A DNA stretch of 44,579 nt from Planococcus sp. (in: firmicutes) (GCA_030147455.1 JASKZU010000155.1:1-44579); one strand, 5' to 3'; counted from the stretch's first letter, positions 1 to 7,443 are shown. Translations and numbers: made by a program. The notes: a model not told the origin generated them from the sequence alone.

Positions 1-1038
1 AACGCTGTCATCTTGTATACGTCCGGAACGACCGGCAAGCCAAAAGGAGCCATGCTGACCCACGGAAATTTGTATTCCAACGCGAGGGACGTTGCGGGTT
101 ATTTGCAGATCACGCCTGATGACCGTGTGCTTGCAACGCTGCCGGTATTCCACGTATTTGCGCTGACGGTCGTCGTCAATGCCCCGCTGATACAGGGAGC
201 GACGATTGTCCTTGTGCCGCGATTTGCGCCGCAGGAAGTATTTGCGGCGATCAAAGCCTCAAAAGCAACAGTATTTGCGGGAGTGCCGACGATGTACAAT
301 TTCATGTATCAGTTCCCGGATGCCGACCCGGCCGATTTTTCAACGGTTCGCCTGGCGATTTCAGGGGGATCGGCTATGCCGGTTGCGCTGCTTCACCATT
401 TTGAGGAAAAATTCGATGTCACCATTTCTGAAGGCTACGGCTTGTCTGAAGCATCGCCGGTTACATGCTTTAATCCAATTGACCGTGAACGGAAGGCAGG
501 CTCTATCGGGACATCCATCATCAATGTAGAAAACAAAGTCGTAAATGAGCTAGGCGAAGATCTGCCTCCTGGTGAAGTCGGGGAACTGATCGTCCGCGGC
601 CCGAATGTGATGAAAGGCTACTACAAAATGCCGGAAGAAACGATAGCGACGATCAAAGACGGCTGGCTTTATACAGGTGATTTGGCGAAAACAGATGAAG
701 ACGGGTATTTCTATATCGTCGACCGCAAAAAAGACATGATCATCGTCGGCGGCTATAACGTATATCCCCGAGAAGTGGAAGAAGTGCTGTTTGCGCATCC
801 ATCAATTGTGGAAGCAGCCGTCGTCGGGCTCCCGGATGCTGATTTCGGGGAATCGGTCAATGCATATGTCGTTTTAAAAGACGCTTCGGTTTCGATCGAT
901 GGCCTCATTGAATATTGCAGCGAACATTTGGCGAAATACAAAGTGCCGAGAACGATAGAGCTCCTTGACGAATTGCCGAAAAATACGACAGGCAAAATAC
1001 TGCGCCGCTCACTGAAAGACCAAGCAGCCAAACGATAG
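1..1038 (+). CDS. Long-chain fatty-acid--CoA ligase, 3' part (5' end outside window)
   Basis: ATP-dependent activation of fatty acids to acyl-CoA through an acyl-adenylate. The frame is open from base 1, so the 345 visible residues are the C-terminal two thirds of a protein that usually has about 510-560 residues. Visible ANL-superfamily motifs, in order: the phosphate-binding loop YTSGTTGKPKGA at the start of the fragment, the adenylate motif GYGLSEASP, YTGDL with the ribose-binding Asp, the hinge region DRKKDMIIVGGYNVYPREVE, and the C-terminal catalytic Lys in KNTTGKILRR. The Tyr-Pro after GYNV fits the fatty acyl-CoA synthetase branch (LcfA/LcfB/YhfL type). The substrate chain length cannot be read from this fragment. 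A hairpin terminator follows directly. Confidence 0.9.
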   Translation, partial: NAVILYTSGTTGKPKGAMLTHGNLYSNARDVAGYLQITPDDRVLATLPVFHVFALTVVVNAPLIQGATIVLVPRFAPQEVFAAIKASKATVFAGVPTMYNFMYQFPDADPADFSTVRLAISGGSAMPVALLHHFEEKFDVTISEGYGLSEASPVTCFNPIDRERKAGSIGTSIINVENKVVNELGEDLPPGEVGELIVRGPNVMKGYYKMPEETIATIKDGWLYTGDLAKTDEDGYFYIVDRKKDMIIVGGYNVYPREVEEVLFAHPSIVEAAVVGLPDADFGESVNAYVVLKDASVSIDGLIEYCSEHLAKYKVPRTIELLDELPKNTTGKILRRSLKDQAAKR

Positions 1039-1044
1039 CCAAAA

Positions 1045-1073
1045 GCCTTCCGGAATTTCCGGGAGGCGTTTTT
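1045..1073 (+). terminator. Rho-independent terminator of the acyl-CoA ligase gene
   Basis: Ten-base-pair stem with one T.G pair (arms 1045-1054 and 1058-1067), a three-base loop and a GTTTTTA run. It starts 7 bases after the stop codon. Confidence 0.85.
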
Positions 1074-1133
1074 AGTCCGAATGGAACTTTGCTGGCTATA
1101 GGTAGCGAGAAGACGAATAAAAAAAGCCAATGA

Positions 1134-1162
1134 TTGAAAAGACAGATAATTTTCTATATAGT
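1134..1162 (+). promoter_or_regulatory. Candidate sigma-A promoter for the S9 peptidase gene
   Basis: TTGAAA (1134-1139), a 17-base spacer and TATAGT (1157-1162), about 50 bases before the start codon and after the preceding terminator. Confidence 0.6.
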
Positions 1163-1213
1163 GGAAGAGTAACTATTACGTAAATCGAAAGACTTCTTGA
1201 AGGAGATGAGCAT

Positions 1214-3193
1214 GTGCCGAAAAAAGCTGTAGAAATAAAAGATTTACTTGAACTCCAATCCCTTACGAACCCGGTCATTTCACCGGATGGCAAGCGAGCG
1301 GTTTTTGTCCAAACCCAAATGGACGAAGAAGCCAATACATATAATTCACATATCCATCACGTCTCGCTCGAAACAGGCGAAGTAACGCCGTGGACGCACG
1401 GAAAAGGCAGCAACAGCCGTCCGGCTTGGTCGGCAGATGGCCATCAACTGGCATTTTTATCAGACCGCGATGATAAAATGCAAGTGCATGTGTTGTCTGC
1501 TTCGGGCGGAGAAGCACGTGCCGTTACCGACTTTGAAAAAGGCGTAAGCGCATTCCGCTGGTCGCCTTGCGGCAAGAAAATCTGGGTCAACGCCATGGCG
1601 AAAGACGGCGAGACGTTCAACGACAAAGAAGAAGAAACAAATAAAGACAAGAAAAAGCCGGAACCATACCGCACTGCTGTCATGAAATATAAAATGGATG
1701 GCAGCGGGCTCGTCAAGCAGGAGATTCATCGGCACATCGGAGTGGTCGATTTAGAATCAGGAGAGGCCGAGCAATTAACAGAAGGCCCTTACCATCATAC
1801 GCTTGAAGCCGTCTCGCATGACGGCAAGAAATTAGTGTTCGGCACCGTCAAAGAAGAAAATCTTGATCTTGTATTCCGTCAGTCGCTGGTGTTGCGCGAT
1901 TTGGAAACAGATGAGGAAACAATCGTCATAGAAGAAGAAGGGTACTACGGAGATGCAGTGTTTTCATTTGATGATGCGCATATCGCATTTGTCGGCCACT
2001 CGCGTGCATATCAAAATGCTACGCACTCAGAAGTGCATATATACAACGTTGAGTCGAAAACGGTACAATGCTTGACGGAAGGCATCGATGCCCCTATCGG
2101 CGACTATGTAGTAGCTGACCACCAGCAAGGAGCCGAAGCGCCGGGCGTCGTCTGGACAAAAGACGGCCATTTGTATTTCCAAATATCGACAGAAGGCGAT
2201 GTGCGCCTGTATTTTGCTTCGCTGGACGGGGCGGTTTATCCGGCAACGCCTGAAAATGAGCACGTCTATGGATACGACGTGGCACAAGACGGCAGCTTTG
2301 CGCTTGCAACCATCAGCAATCCTGTAGCACCGGGTGAATTGTACAAATTGGATATTTCGGCCGGGGAGCGCGAGGCGCTGACAGATGCCAATAAGGATTA
2401 TCTGGAGACAACAGAATTGATCGCCCCGGAGCAGGTTTCCGTAACGACAGAAGACGGCCTTACCGTCCATGGCTGGCTTATGAAGCCATCCGGATATAGG
2501 GATGGGCAGACGTATCCGCTGGTCGTTAATATCCACGGCGGGCCGCATGCCATGTACGCCAATACATTCGTCCACGAAATGCAGCTTCTTGCCGCAAGCG
2601 GCTACGGCGTGCTTTATACAAATCCGCGCGGCAGCCACGGCTATGGACAGGCATTTGTAGACGCAGTACGCGGCGATTATGGCGGCGGCGACTACCGCGA
2701 CATTTTGTCTGTACTTGATCACGCCATCGGCTCGAACGAGTGGATTGACACGGAACGTCTTGGTGTAACCGGCGGCAGCTATGGCGGCTTTATGACCAAC
2801 TGGATCGTCTCGCATACAGACCGCTTCAAGGCGGCAGTTACGCAGCGCTCTATTTGCAATTGGATTTCCTTTTTCGGTGTTTCGGACATCGGCTATTACT
2901 TTAGCGATTGGCAGCACGGAGCAGGAATGGAAGATGTCGAAACGCTGTGGAAGCATTCTCCGCTGAAATATGCCAAAGACGTCAACACCCCGCTGCTCAT
3001 TTTGCATTCCGAAAACGACCACCGCTGCCCGATCGAGCAGGCAGAGCAATTGTTCGTTACATTAAAAAGCATGGGCAAGGAAACCGAGTTTGTCCGGTTC
3101 CCGGAAGCAGACCACAATTTGTCGCGTACCGGAAAACCGAATTTGCGTTTTGCACGGCTTGAGGAAATTACCGGCTGGATGCAGCGCCTTTAA
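1214..3193 (+). CDS. S9 family serine peptidase (prolyl oligopeptidase / acylaminoacyl-peptidase type)
   Basis: Hydrolyses small peptides. The fold is an N-terminal beta-propeller gating a C-terminal alpha/beta-hydrolase domain. The 659-residue length is usual for bacterial acylaminoacyl-peptidase-like enzymes. Residues ~1-400 carry WD40/TolB-like segments (NPVISPDGKRAVFVQ, SRPAWSADGHQLAFLSDRDD). The hydrolase domain has the nucleophile Ser522 in GVTGGSYGGF, Asp602 in HSENDHRC and His634 in EADHNL, in the order and spacing typical of S9. No signal peptide is visible, so it is probably cytoplasmic. The start is GTG at 1214, eight bases after AGGAG (1201-1205). The nearby ATGs at 1206 and 1212 are in another frame. 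It is monocistronic, with its own promoter and terminator. The natural substrate is unknown. Confidence 0.93.
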   Translation: MPKKAVEIKDLLELQSLTNPVISPDGKRAVFVQTQMDEEANTYNSHIHHVSLETGEVTPWTHGKGSNSRPAWSADGHQLAFLSDRDDKMQVHVLSASGGEARAVTDFEKGVSAFRWSPCGKKIWVNAMAKDGETFNDKEEETNKDKKKPEPYRTAVMKYKMDGSGLVKQEIHRHIGVVDLESGEAEQLTEGPYHHTLEAVSHDGKKLVFGTVKEENLDLVFRQSLVLRDLETDEETIVIEEEGYYGDAVFSFDDAHIAFVGHSRAYQNATHSEVHIYNVESKTVQCLTEGIDAPIGDYVVADHQQGAEAPGVVWTKDGHLYFQISTEGDVRLYFASLDGAVYPATPENEHVYGYDVAQDGSFALATISNPVAPGELYKLDISAGEREALTDANKDYLETTELIAPEQVSVTTEDGLTVHGWLMKPSGYRDGQTYPLVVNIHGGPHAMYANTFVHEMQLLAASGYGVLYTNPRGSHGYGQAFVDAVRGDYGGGDYRDILSVLDHAIGSNEWIDTERLGVTGGSYGGFMTNWIVSHTDRFKAAVTQRSICNWISFFGVSDIGYYFSDWQHGAGMEDVETLWKHSPLKYAKDVNTPLLILHSENDHRCPIEQAEQLFVTLKSMGKETEFVRFPEADHNLSRTGKPNLRFARLEEITGWMQRL

Positions 3194-3196
3194 TGG

Positions 3197-3251
3197 AATA
3201 AGAGAGAAAAGCCAGACAGAGAATTTCTCTGTCTGGCTTTTCTCTCTTATT
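3197..3251. terminator. Bidirectional terminator between convergent genes
   Basis: A nearly perfect inverted repeat of 26-base arms (3197-3222 and 3226-3251) with loop ATT. Its core AAAAGCCAGACAGAGA is repeated in reverse with T-runs on both strands. The right arm covers the stop codon of the crotonase gene (3247-3249, minus strand). Confidence 0.92.
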
Positions 3252-4023
3252 TTCCTTTAAACTCAGGTTTACGTTTTTCGCCAAACGCCAAAAGTGCTTC
3301 GATGCGGTCTTCTGTCGGAATGGTGATTTCGTATGCTTTGCGTTCGATTTGAAGTCCGGTCTGCAAGTCGGTGTTCATGCCGTTTTTGACAGCGAATTTC
3401 GCTTGCTGCAAAGCAATCGGGCCATTGGCCAGCATCGAGTCGGCAAAATCGCCTGTAACCGCGGGCAAGTCATCGCGTTTGGCGACGCGCGTCAAAAGCC
3501 CATAGTCAAGAGCTTCTGAGGATTTCAGCCGGCGAGCCGTCAAAATCAGTTCCAATGCTTTGGCCTCGCCGATCAGGCGCGGCAAGCGCTGTGTTCCGCC
3601 TGCTCCCGGAATAATGGCTAAACTTGTTTCAGTCAAGCCAAGCAGCGTATCGTCTGCTGCGATTCGGAAATCGCATGCCAGCGCCAGTTCCATTCCCCCG
3701 CCAAATGCATAGCCGTTGATCATGGCGATGGTCGGCTGCGGCAGATTTTCGATAGTAGTGAAAACTTCACCGATTTTATAAATATTTCGTTTAACTTGAT
3801 CTTGCGTCAATGTTTTGCGCTCTTTCAAGTCAGCCCCGACACTGAACGCCTTATCGCCTGCCCCTGTAAAAACGACGACGCGGATATCCGGATTGATGCG
3901 GATTGCCTCCGCGACTTGGCCAAGTTCGGCCAGCATATCGTAATTAAATGCATTCATCGCATCCGGCCTGTTCAGCGTAATAAACGCGAGGTTGCCTTTT
4001 TGTTCATAGTGAATTGCTTCCAT
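3247..4023 (-). CDS. Enoyl-CoA hydratase/isomerase family protein (crotonase)
   Basis: Crotonase-fold enzyme, probably the hydratase step of fatty-acid beta-oxidation, which would fit the acyl-CoA ligase nearby. Visible motifs: the oxyanion-hole segment AFSVGADLKE, then the signature region INGYAFGGGMELALACDFRIA, and LGLTETSLAIIPGAGGTQRLPR, which carries the Glu expected of hydratases. Two in-frame ATGs exist. The Shine-Dalgarno AAAGGGGG on the minus strand ends at 4030, so it touches the ATG at 4029 but lies six bases from the ATG at 4023. I therefore chose 4023 (258 residues; 260 with the other start). Substrate specificity within the crotonase superfamily cannot be settled from motifs alone. 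Confidence 0.9.
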   Translation of the reverse strand: MEAIHYEQKGNLAFITLNRPDAMNAFNYDMLAELGQVAEAIRINPDIRVVVFTGAGDKAFSVGADLKERKTLTQDQVKRNIYKIGEVFTTIENLPQPTIAMINGYAFGGGMELALACDFRIAADDTLLGLTETSLAIIPGAGGTQRLPRLIGEAKALELILTARRLKSSEALDYGLLTRVAKRDDLPAVTGDFADSMLANGPIALQQAKFAVKNGMNTDLQTGLQIERKAYEITIPTEDRIEALLAFGEKRKPEFKGK

Positions 4024-4069
4024 GTCCATCCCCCTTTTGATAATCCATCCGTTAAAAACATACCACTTT

Positions 4070-4099
4070 TTGGACTAATCTGTCACCAAACTCTATAAT
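4070..4099 (+). promoter_or_regulatory. Sigma-A type promoter of the UbiB-family gene
   Basis: TTGGAC (4070-4075), an 18-base spacer and a perfect TATAAT (4094-4099). The -10 box contains the upstream in-frame ATG at 4098, so that ATG cannot be the translation start. Confidence 0.75.
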
Positions 4100-4124
4100 G
4101 AAAGCAATAGGGAGGAGCCCATAC

Positions 4125-5741
4125 ATGAACCGACTTACATATTACCGTATTTACCGCATTGTATCGATGGCGATTCGATTTTATCTGCAAGTATCGTTTT
4201 TCCAAAAACGCAACAGAGGCAAATGGACACCGGTCGTTGAACAGCGCTGGAACGAGCTGGTCACACGGCAAGCAAAAGAATACAAAGAGCTGGCATTGAA
4301 GCTCGGCGGATTGATGATCAAGTTAGGGCAGTTTCTCTCTACACGCGCAGACATCATGCCGCCCAGCTTTTTGGCTGAGCTGGAAGGCCTGACGGACCGG
4401 GTGCCATCTGTTCCGCGCAAAAGCATCGTCGAGGTGCTTGAACAGGAATGGAACATGGAACACACCAATTACTTAGACGAGTTATCGAATGAGGCGATTG
4501 CTTCTGCTTCTATCGGTGAAGTATATAAAGGGCGGCTGAAAAACGGTACTGAAGTAGCGGTCAAAGTCCAGCGTCCTGGAACCGAACGCATTATCCGCGC
4601 AGATTTCCAGGCGATGCGCATCGTTATTTGGCTGGCAAAGAAATTCACGCCTTTTTCAAAGCAGGTCGATTTTGACCAATTGTATGTAGAAATGACCGAG
4701 ACAATTGGGGCTGAATTGAACTTTGTCCGTGAATTGCAAAATGGCCGTGCCTTCGGTGAACGCTTTGCTGAAATGGATGGGGTTCACATACCGGGTTATT
4801 ACGATGAATATACGACGCGTCGCGTACTTGTCATGGAGTGGATTGAAGGGGCCCGGATTACCGACCTTCGATTTATCGAAGAACATGAGCTGAACCGCCA
4901 TGAAATTTCCGAACGGCTTTTTATTTTGTTCTTAGAGCAAGTGCTTTACGGCGGCCAGTTCCATGCTGATCCGCACGGGGGCAATATCTTGCTGAAGCCG
5001 GACGGCACTATCGTGCTTATTGACTTTGGCATGATCGGAACGATTTCGGAACGCGATTCGCAAGCGATTTTGCTGATTGCCGAAGGCATCTTGTTTAAAA
5101 ACTATACACAAGTGCTCGATGGGCTGGAAGATTTGCGGTTCCTTTTGCCGCATGCCGACCGCGATCTGCTGGCGGATGCAGTTGAACGGCTCGTTGCTGC
5201 ATACGAGTCCAACGAGCTCATGCAGATGGACAGCTTCGTAGTGGAACGCCTGCTAGAGGACATGCAGGAAATTGTCCGGACACAGCCGGTGCAGCTGCCA
5301 GCCGAGTTTGCTTTCTTCGGACGGGCCGCATCGATTTTTGTCGGCGTATTGCATATTCTGGATCCCAAAGTCGATTTGTTTGCTCTTGCGCGTCCGCGCG
5401 TACTCGAGTGGGCATCGACCAAACGGGAAGGAAAAGGCATCTTTGGAAAAGAAGATGTGCTGCGCTGGGCGCTTAACTTTATAGGGCCGGCAAGAGCTTT
5501 TCCGAAGAAATTGACCAATTTCCTGGATGAGCCCGAGAAAATGCGCCATTACCTGGAAAATAGGGAAGGACGCGAACGCGAGCATCAGCGGAATATGCAA
5601 AGCCGAATGTTTGCTGGCATTTTTGCGCTAGTAGCCTTTTCCGGCATTTCACTGTCGGTCTGGTTCTGGCATGAAGCTTTCCTGTGGATGTCATCCGTCT
5701 TTTTCGTCGGTTCATTATGGGCGTTCCGCGCTATTCGTTAA
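4125..5741 (+). CDS. ABC1/UbiB (AarF/ADCK) family atypical kinase-like membrane protein
   Basis: Atypical protein-kinase-like ATPase. Relatives support ubiquinone or isoprenoid-lipid metabolism, but the role in menaquinone-using Bacillales is not settled. In order: the family-specific KxGQ motif K66-L-G-Q69 in MIKLGQFLSTRAD, the nucleotide-binding region ASASIGEVYKGRL followed by the Lys of VAVKVQRPG, the catalytic loop H280-A-D-P-H-G-G-N287, and D300-F-G302 in VLIDFGMIG. Two hydrophobic helices near the C-terminus (after NMQSRM) suggest membrane anchoring. The start at 4125 follows GGAGG (4111-4115) by nine bases and gives 538 residues. It is monocistronic, between its own promoter and a strong terminator. 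Confidence 0.9.
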   Translation: MNRLTYYRIYRIVSMAIRFYLQVSFFQKRNRGKWTPVVEQRWNELVTRQAKEYKELALKLGGLMIKLGQFLSTRADIMPPSFLAELEGLTDRVPSVPRKSIVEVLEQEWNMEHTNYLDELSNEAIASASIGEVYKGRLKNGTEVAVKVQRPGTERIIRADFQAMRIVIWLAKKFTPFSKQVDFDQLYVEMTETIGAELNFVRELQNGRAFGERFAEMDGVHIPGYYDEYTTRRVLVMEWIEGARITDLRFIEEHELNRHEISERLFILFLEQVLYGGQFHADPHGGNILLKPDGTIVLIDFGMIGTISERDSQAILLIAEGILFKNYTQVLDGLEDLRFLLPHADRDLLADAVERLVAAYESNELMQMDSFVVERLLEDMQEIVRTQPVQLPAEFAFFGRAASIFVGVLHILDPKVDLFALARPRVLEWASTKREGKGIFGKEDVLRWALNFIGPARAFPKKLTNFLDEPEKMRHYLENREGREREHQRNMQSRMFAGIFALVAFSGISLSVWFWHEAFLWMSSVFFVGSLWAFRAIR

Positions 5742-5746
5742 CAATC

Positions 5747-5806
5747 AAAAAACCGCTATTGGAAGCATGTACAGATTGTACAGACTGCCGATAGCGGTTT
5801 TTTTTT
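5747..5806 (+). terminator. Terminator after the UbiB-family gene, with nested palindrome
   Basis: Arms AACCGCTAT... (5751-5759) and ATAGCGGTT... (5791-5799) extend inward with one wobble and one mismatch, then into TGTACA-GAT-TGTACA (5768-5782). A run of nine T follows. Confidence 0.88.
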
Positions 5807-5815
5807 GAAGCGCTC

Positions 5816-5843
5816 TTGCAATTTTTCGATTCCCCGTTAAAAT
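5816..5843 (+). promoter_or_regulatory. Candidate promoter of the yhjD-like gene
   Basis: TTGCAA (5816-5821), a 16-base spacer and TAAAAT (5838-5843). A LexA-like palindrome sits just downstream, over the expected transcription start. Confidence 0.55.
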
Positions 5844-5852
5844 AAAAGTTAA

Positions 5853-5864
5853 GAACACTTGTTC
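5853..5864. promoter_or_regulatory. LexA (DinR)-like operator upstream of yhjD-like gene
   Basis: GAACACTTGTTC has both core half-sites of the Bacillus SOS box (GAAC-N4-GTTC) intact. The outer C and G of the 14-base consensus are missing. It starts 9 bases after the -10 box, a position where a repressor would block initiation. Confidence 0.5.
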
Positions 5865-5887
5865 CTATAAGGTGGGGGGGTGAGGAG

Positions 5888-6253
5888 ATGCCCCTAATTT
5901 CAAGGGCGGAAATGGTCGTATTTGAGAAACGGGTGCAGCTGCCGATGGTTCTCCTCATCCTGGAGCGGGATCGTGAATGGGTCCAAAAAAGTCCGTTAAA
6001 GCTAAAAGGGCCTTATACAGACTTGTTGGATAAAGCAATTGAACAAGTAAAATATGATTTGAATGAGACCGTTGAGTGGATGCGGAAAAACGGAATGAAG
6101 ATAAGGCGCGGTACACGAGATGAAAATTTTTCCGAATATGTTTTCTATTACGGCGGCTATGAAGACCACCGCCGCTATTTAAACAGCCGCTTGAGAAACA
6201 AGGTGGAGAACCTTTTGCGCTTTTATTTGGCTGATGCAGCAAAAAGGCTTTAA
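5888..6253 (+). CDS. yhjD: YhjD-like small protein of unknown function
   Basis: A soluble, charged 121-residue protein that resembles B. subtilis YhjD as I remember it: RVQLPMVLLILERDR near the N-terminus, then KLKGPYTDLL, YVFYYGGYEDHRRYLN and LRNKVENLLRFYL. No catalytic motif, signal peptide or membrane segment is visible, and I do not know its function. The ATG at 5888 is preceded by an unusually G-rich ribosome-binding region (GGTGGGGGGG, 5871-5880, and GAGG, 5882-5885). Proximity to comK matches the B. subtilis neighbourhood. Its stop codon overlaps that of the convergent comK, with no terminator between them. The LexA-like box suggests damage-inducible expression. Confidence 0.75.
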   Translation: MPLISRAEMVVFEKRVQLPMVLLILERDREWVQKSPLKLKGPYTDLLDKAIEQVKYDLNETVEWMRKNGMKIRRGTRDENFSEYVFYYGGYEDHRRYLNSRLRNKVENLLRFYLADAAKRL

Positions 6254-6804
6254 TCCAGCGTTTGATGGCTGCGCGGCGGAAAAGCGCGTTTTGTCACATA
6301 ATTTATCCGGTGGTTATGGACACGCTGTGCCTTTTTAAAATAACGGCGCAGCGAACCCGTAAACGAGTGCTGATTTCGAAGGGCAATTGGAGAAATATCT
6401 ACGGGTACGACAACTCCGTTGCTAAGCGATACCAGACAGCTTCGTCCACTGTCATCTGCTGCGATCAAGTCGATGGCATCAAAATTAAACCAAACCGAAT
6501 CGCGATTTTTCGGAGAGTGTGTGGGAAAGAAAATAAGTGGGTTGCCGTAGTATTCGCCGACGATGATTGGCGGTTTGTGTTTGGCGCCGATTGCCTTTTG
6601 GGCGTAGAGGGTGGCGCTGGCGAGAGAACCGCGGTAAAAAGAGCAGGATTTCGCCACAATTTTATAGACCGATTCCTCGACCAGGAATTCACTGCGGTCT
6701 TCGATTACCCGGGTCAGCACCCGGTTGCCGTCCACATATGGCAACAGCGCATACGTGCTACTGCAAATTGTGTAAGAATTCGGATATTGATTCTTTTTTC
6801 CCAT
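6250..6804 (-). CDS. comK: Competence transcription factor ComK
   Basis: Master activator of DNA-uptake genes; in B. subtilis it binds AT-boxes as a tetramer and activates its own promoter. The 184-residue product (192 in B. subtilis) aligns through KIVAKSCSFYRGSLASA, the KHKPPIIV segment, LIFFPTHSP followed by an aromatic W, and a C-terminal SLRRYFKKAQRVHNHRIN. Start: ATG at 6804 with AGGGGG nine bases upstream (minus strand). It ends in PPRSHQTLD, without the FMLYPK-type segment that MecA uses to deliver B. subtilis ComK to ClpCP. It overlaps the stop of the yhjD-like gene and is divergent from an IDEAL-domain gene. A plus-strand frame of 194 codons overlaps it but is a shadow. Confidence 0.9.
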   Translation of the reverse strand: MGKKNQYPNSYTICSSTYALLPYVDGNRVLTRVIEDRSEFLVEESVYKIVAKSCSFYRGSLASATLYAQKAIGAKHKPPIIVGEYYGNPLIFFPTHSPKNRDSVWFNFDAIDLIAADDSGRSCLVSLSNGVVVPVDISPIALRNQHSFTGSLRRYFKKAQRVHNHRINYVTKRAFPPRSHQTLD

Positions 6805-6839
6805 GTATATATACCCCCTAAATTTACTTTACATACCTC

Positions 6840-6867
6840 ATTATAATAAAAAATGGGAAATAAACAA
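6840..6867 (-). promoter_or_regulatory. Candidate comK promoter
   Basis: On the minus strand, TTGTTT (6862-6867), a 16-base spacer and a perfect TATAAT (6840-6845), giving a leader of about 30 bases to the ATG at 6804. Confidence 0.55.
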
Positions 6868-6882
6868 TAACTAAATTCTGAA

Positions 6883-6895
6883 AAAAATATCTTTT
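6883..6895. promoter_or_regulatory. Candidate ComK AT-box upstream of comK
   Basis: AAAA-ATATC-TTTT matches the ComK half-operator AAAA-N5-TTTT exactly and lies about 15 bases upstream of the proposed comK -35. A full K-box needs two AT-boxes. Only a degenerate second copy (AAAATTACAACGA on the minus strand, just upstream) is visible, and the region is AT-rich, so chance is possible. Confidence 0.4.
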
Positions 6896-6923
6896 CGATC
6901 TCGTTGTAATTTTCAAAAAACTC

Positions 6924-6953
6924 TTGCTTGTCTGTTATGCTTTCGTGTATACT
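6924..6953 (+). promoter_or_regulatory. Candidate promoter of the IDEAL-domain gene
   Basis: TTGCTT (6924-6929), an 18-base spacer and TATACT (6948-6953), 27 bases before the start codon. It is divergent from the comK promoter in the same 176-base intergenic region. Confidence 0.55.
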
Positions 6954-6980
6954 AATGAAAAGCATTCGGGGTGAAGAAGA

Positions 6981-7220
6981 ATGGAAAACTATTATTCTTA
7001 TGCTGACTTCATGAAAGCGATGGCTCAAACGAAAAAAATCACGGAAGCGGAGAAACTGCTGAACGAAATCTACTTGGATCTATTCTTGAAGCATGTTCAC
7101 CGCGAGCAGCAGGAAACGCAATTGCTGGCACTTATCGATGAAGCCCTGGATCATAACGACCGAAAAATGTTCGACACATATACTGCACAGCTTCAAGAGC
7201 TGCGCCGCGAAGAAGATTAA
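6981..7220 (+). CDS. Small IDEAL-domain protein (YhzC-like)
   Basis: 79 residues, acidic and probably all-helical. The C-terminal half contains the IDEAL domain with its namesake sequence, LLALIDEALDHNDRKMFD followed by LQELRRE. IDEAL domains occur in short Firmicute proteins and their function is mostly unknown. B. subtilis YhzC has this domain and lies next to comK, so the divergent arrangement here looks conserved (from memory, not searched). The ATG at 6981 follows GGGGTGAAGAAGA. No signal peptide or membrane segment is visible. A strong terminator follows directly, so it is monocistronic. Confidence 0.8.
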   Translation: MENYYSYADFMKAMAQTKKITEAEKLLNEIYLDLFLKHVHREQQETQLLALIDEALDHNDRKMFDTYTAQLQELRREED

Positions 7221-7253
7221 AAAAAGCCGCCTTTTAAAAAGGGCGGCTTTTTT
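7221..7253 (+). terminator. Terminator of the IDEAL-domain gene
   Basis: A-run, then GCCGCC...GGCGGC stem with an AT-rich loop, and T6. It begins directly after the stop codon. Confidence 0.9.
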
Positions 7254-7360
7254 GTCGTGTCTTTTTCAAATGTACTTGTTGAGGACAAACCAAAGCAAAC
7301 GATTCAAGCAGGATGACATGAATCCGCCTTCATTAAAGAAGTTCGCCTCAAAAAGCACAA

Positions 7361-7374
7361 AAAACATACGTTCG
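7361..7374. promoter_or_regulatory. LexA (DinR)-like box upstream of uvrB
   Basis: AAAACATACGTTCG matches the Bacillus consensus CGAAC-N4-GTTCG at all but the two outermost left bases. It lies four bases upstream of the proposed -35. uvrBA is a known LexA target in B. subtilis. Confidence 0.65.
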
Positions 7375-7378
7375 CTTT

Positions 7379-7406
7379 TTGTTAGAGGATTTTTAGGGCA
7401 TATGGT
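7379..7406 (+). promoter_or_regulatory. Candidate uvrBA promoter
   Basis: TTGTTA (7379-7384), a 16-base spacer and TATGGT (7401-7406), 37 bases before the uvrB start. Confidence 0.5.
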
Positions 7407-7443
7407 AAAGTAGAAGTAGTGAAAATTATGGGAGGACACATCC

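Noticed and set aside
2027..3049. Minus-strand open frame of 340 codons inside the S9 peptidase gene
   Set aside because: Shadow frame: the peptidase on the other strand has a full catalytic triad, and the shadow product is Cys/Arg/Ile-rich without domains.
6262..6846. Plus-strand open frame of 194 codons
   Set aside because: It lies antisense to comK, whose protein sequence is clearly conserved. The plus-strand product has no recognisable features.
7093..7413. 106-codon plus-strand frame downstream of the IDEAL-domain gene
   Set aside because: It reads through a strong terminator in a different frame from the real gene and is Lys/Ser-rich without any recognisable domain.
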